Below are positions 34,596 through 37,010 of a stretch of DNA of 37,010 bases, piece by piece. The stretch is from an uncultured SAR86 cluster bacterium (GTDB lineage Bacteria; Pseudomonadota; Gammaproteobacteria; Magnimaribacterales; D2472). The position numbers and the translations under genes were made by a program. The notes beneath the pieces are model-generated. The model ran no database searches. It was not told the DNA's origin and saw only the letters and a list, made by a program, of their open reading frames with translations. Each line of letters opens with the position of its first letter. The stretch's first letter is position 1. The stretch covers positions 1 to 37,010 of the forward strand of contig CACOEZ010000011.1 of assembly GCA_902626385.1 (NCBI GenBank), read 5' to 3'.

Positions 34596-35786
34596 ATGAA
34601 TAGATTAATACTAAGCTTTTTTACAGTAATCATATTATCTGGTTGTGGCGGAAGCGAAAATAATAAAGAAACACAATTTTATAAAAAACAACAAACTGTT
34701 CCTCAAACATTAGAGGTGTCAATTGAAGCATCTGGTGTCATTGAAGCAATTTCAGCAGTTGAAATTAAATCTAAAGCATCTGGTGAAGTCTTATTCTTAG
34801 GTGCTGAGGTTGGTGATTTTGTAACAAAAGGTTATATGCTTGCTCAAATTGATCAAAGGACTGCAAATAATATTGTTGATCAAACAAAATCTGATTTAGA
34901 AGCATCAAAAGTAAGATTGTCTAATGCTGAATCTCAATTTAATAGAGGAAAAGAACTTCATATGAATGCAAGTATTTCCGATAAAGATTTTGAAGATATT
35001 AAAGAAAATTATGCTCAAGCAAAGTCTACATTGGTAAGAAACGAAGTTTCTTATGAAAATGCAAAAATTGCACTTGATGATACTGTTGTTAAATCACCAA
35101 TTGATGGAACGGTCATATCAAGACCAGTTGAGGTAGGGCAGGTGATATCTTCTCCGACCTCTGCTTTTGGTGAAGGAAGTATCTTAATGACAATGGCTGA
35201 TTTATCAAAAGTAAGAGTCAGAGCTCTGGTTGATGAAATAGATGTTGGCAAAGTATCAATTGGTCAATCAGTATCTATTAAAGTTGCAGCATATAGAGAT
35301 AAGGAATTTATTGGAACTGTTTCGAAGATTGAGCCAAGAGCATATGTTCAGCAAAATGTCACAACTTTCCCAGTATTGATTGATATAGAAAATGATGAAA
35401 ATCTTTTATTAATCGGTATGAATACGGATGTTGTAATTGAAGTATTAAATAAAGATGTTGCTATGAGCATTCCTACAATGTCTCTGAGAACACGTAAAGA
35501 TATATACACAGCAACATCAATAATTGATATCAAAAAAGAAGATATCGATAAATTTTTAATTGAAAAAGTTCAAGGAGAAAATTTTAATAAGTTCATTGTC
35601 ATTAAAGATACAAAAAAAGGACCATATTTATCATGGGTTAAAGTTGGAGTGTCTGATCTTGCAAATGTTGAGATTATAGAAGGCCTCAGTCAAGATGATA
35701 TTGTTTACATATTACCCAGCAAGAGCTTATTTGATTATCAAGAAAGATTTAAGAAAAGAGTAAATGCTACGTTTAGTTTTGGCTAA
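34596..35786 (+). CDS. Periplasmic adaptor lipoprotein of ABC exporter (MacA/HlyD-like)
   Basis: 396 aa. The lipobox LSGC (Cys17) marks a lipoprotein. A lipoyl-like half-motif (SGVIEAISAVEIKSKASGEV, about 46-65) is followed by a coiled-coil hairpin (about 90-160), the second lipoyl half (VVKSPIDGTVISRPVEVGQV), a beta-barrel (VRALVDEIDVGKVSIGQ) and a membrane-proximal domain. It bridges the inner-membrane permease and an outer-membrane channel (TolC type, not in the window). The stop overlaps the permease start (TAATG). The substrate could be a peptide, lipid or macrolide-like compound; not decidable here. Confidence 0.9.
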   Translation: MNRLILSFFTVIILSGCGGSENNKETQFYKKQQTVPQTLEVSIEASGVIEAISAVEIKSKASGEVLFLGAEVGDFVTKGYMLAQIDQRTANNIVDQTKSDLEASKVRLSNAESQFNRGKELHMNASISDKDFEDIKENYAQAKSTLVRNEVSYENAKIALDDTVVKSPIDGTVISRPVEVGQVISSPTSAFGEGSILMTMADLSKVRVRALVDEIDVGKVSIGQSVSIKVAAYRDKEFIGTVSKIEPRAYVQQNVTTFPVLIDIENDENLLLIGMNTDVVIEVLNKDVAMSIPTMSLRTRKDIYTATSIIDIKKEDIDKFLIEKVQGENFNKFIVIKDTKKGPYLSWVKVGVSDLANVEIIEGLSQDDIVYILPSKSLFDYQERFKKRVNATFSFG

Positions 35787-36994
35787 TGTTAATAGAAGAA
35801 TCAGTACAATCAGCAATATCGTCTATCAAAACAAATGGTGTAAGATCTTTTTTAACAACTTTAGCAATAATAATAGGAACTGCAGCTGTTATAGCTGTAA
35901 TAGGAATTGGATCAAGTGCAAGTAAGGCACTCGAACAAAATATAGATGAATTAGGACCAAGAACTTTATCTATTTTTCCAAGTCAACGAAAAAGAGGGGG
36001 TATTTCATCAGGATTCAACCCGTTAGTTATCAAAGATGCTGAAGCGCTGGCAAAGAATAATGATCATAACTGGTTAATAGCCCCAGCCATGTCAGGTAAT
36101 CGCCAAGTTAAATATGAAAATGCGAATATAAATGGTGAGATCAACGGTTATTTACCTGTTAATTTTGAAGTAAGAGGATTTGATCTTGGTCATGGAAGAC
36201 TTTTCACTGAAAAAGAAAATTTAGGCAGAAAAAAAGTTGTGGTCTTAGGTTCAAAGGTTCCTGGTGAATTAAAGAAATCTGTTAAACAGATCCTTAATCA
36301 GGATATTTTAATAGCTGGAACTTCATATAAAGTTGTAGGCATTTTAAAAGAAGAGGGCTCAACTGGATGGCAAAATCCAGATGATGATTTGTATGTTCCG
36401 CTTTTGACAGCTTCACAGAGAATTTTTGGAACTGATAGATTAGGTTGGATTAACGTTGGAATTTCAAATGATACTAATGTTGATTATGTCATGATGACTA
36501 TAGAGCAAATCCTTAGGCAAAAACATGATATTGGACCAGGTGGTGAAAATGATTTCAGGATTAATGATTGGAGCCAATATTCAGATTTAAGACGCCAAGC
36601 AACAGGAATATTTACAGCTCTAATTGCAGGCATTGCTGGGATAAGCCTGATAGTAGGTGGCATTGGTGTAATGAATATTATGTTAGTCTCGGTTACTGAG
36701 AGAACTAGAGAAATTGGCTTAAGAAAGGCATTAGGGGCAACTCAAAAATCCATCATGATGCAATTCATTATTGAAGCTGTACTTCTATGTATATTAGGTG
36801 GTCTTGTAGGAGTATTTATCGGAACTTCTTTGTTATATATATTTGCCTCTTTCAATGATTGGCCATTTGCTATGCCTATTAGTGCTATTTTTGGTTCTAT
36901 AACCTTCTCAGCACTTGTGGGTTTATTCTTTGGAATATGGCCAGCCAAAAGAGCAGCTGAACTTGATCCAGCTGTATCTTTAAGATATGAGTAA
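35786..36994 (+). CDS. ABC exporter permease, MacB/FtsX-type
   Basis: 402 aa: helix 1 (about 21-43, TTLAIIIGTAAVIAVIGIG), a large MacB-type periplasmic domain (about 45-270), then three helices with the FtsX motif GGIGVMNIMLVSVTERTREIGLRKALGA between the first two. It is the permease half of a MacB whose ATPase is a separate gene (33917-34594). Start-stop overlap TAATG with the adaptor. It is complete within the window. Confidence 0.93.
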   Translation: MLIEESVQSAISSIKTNGVRSFLTTLAIIIGTAAVIAVIGIGSSASKALEQNIDELGPRTLSIFPSQRKRGGISSGFNPLVIKDAEALAKNNDHNWLIAPAMSGNRQVKYENANINGEINGYLPVNFEVRGFDLGHGRLFTEKENLGRKKVVVLGSKVPGELKKSVKQILNQDILIAGTSYKVVGILKEEGSTGWQNPDDDLYVPLLTASQRIFGTDRLGWINVGISNDTNVDYVMMTIEQILRQKHDIGPGGENDFRINDWSQYSDLRRQATGIFTALIAGIAGISLIVGGIGVMNIMLVSVTERTREIGLRKALGATQKSIMMQFIIEAVLLCILGGLVGVFIGTSLLYIFASFNDWPFAMPISAIFGSITFSALVGLFFGIWPAKRAAELDPAVSLRYE

Positions 36995-37010
36995 ACTTAA
37001 AGTAGTTCAA
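36987..37010 (+). CDS. Possible start of another gene (cut by window end)
   Basis: An ATG 8 bases inside the permease end opens a frame (MSKLKVVQ) that runs to the window edge. Such overlaps are usual in this region, but eight codons cannot identify a product. Low confidence. Confidence 0.3.

Overview
The window looks like chromosome from a free-living, AT-rich marine gammaproteobacterium with a streamlined genome. A member of the SAR86 clade is my best guess; this rests on gene content and style, not on a search. The signs are very short intergenic gaps, many 1-8 bp gene overlaps, three large TonB-dependent receptors (TBDRs), a Vibrio/Shewanella-type TonB2 energising operon, fatty-acid/CoA enzymes, several peptidases and an alternative oxidase.

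Layout. 1-452: 3' end of gltX. 562-6861: TBDR 1, then an SLC13-type carrier and a gamma-glutamyltransferase joined by a TAATG overlap. 6854-11117 (minus): fabI, a METTL7-like methyltransferase, a thiolase-like protein and an AbgB-like M20 amidohydrolase, packed as one operon. 11369-15884: TBDR 2, a secreted TonB-C-terminal-like protein, a possible 31-codon ORF and a metallo-beta-lactamase-fold hydrolase. 15931-16750: an intact tRNA-Ala(GGC) whose last 45 bp recur exactly 744 bp downstream. The two copies frame a very small integrated element that carries one lipoprotein gene and no integrase. 16756-19758: a 40-aa membrane protein, a Baeyer-Villiger-type monooxygenase, an SGNH hydrolase and an alternative oxidase. 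19852-25714: a PhzF-like protein, a CurA-like reductase, thymidine kinase, a mini Smr-domain protein, glutaryl-CoA dehydrogenase and an S9 peptidase. 25880-33852: TBDR 3, then DUF3450, ttpC (split by a +1 frameshift), exbB, exbD, tonB and a TPR gene. 33917-37010: a MacAB-like tripartite ABC exporter and the first codons of another gene.

How it works together. The three TBDRs pull large or scarce substrates through the outer membrane. The TonB2 operon would supply the energy, and secreted or periplasmic hydrolases (GGT, AbgB-like, S9, MBL, SGNH) would break the substrates down. TBDR 1, SLC13, GGT and the AbgB-like enzyme could form a route for gamma-glutamyl or aminobenzoyl-glutamate compounds; this is inference. 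Each TBDR has an AGGGGA ribosome-binding site, and the region upstream of each holds its own, different palindrome. Many other transcription-unit starts have a -10-like hexamer 5-7 bases before the ATG and no Shine-Dalgarno sequence, as expected for leaderless mRNAs.

Most notable: the 789-bp tRNA-bounded mini-element with paired GTKACCA repeats at both ends, the +1 frameshift at a T6 run in ttpC, the leaderless pattern, the palindrome over the alternative-oxidase -10 box, and the unreported small membrane ORF against the element.
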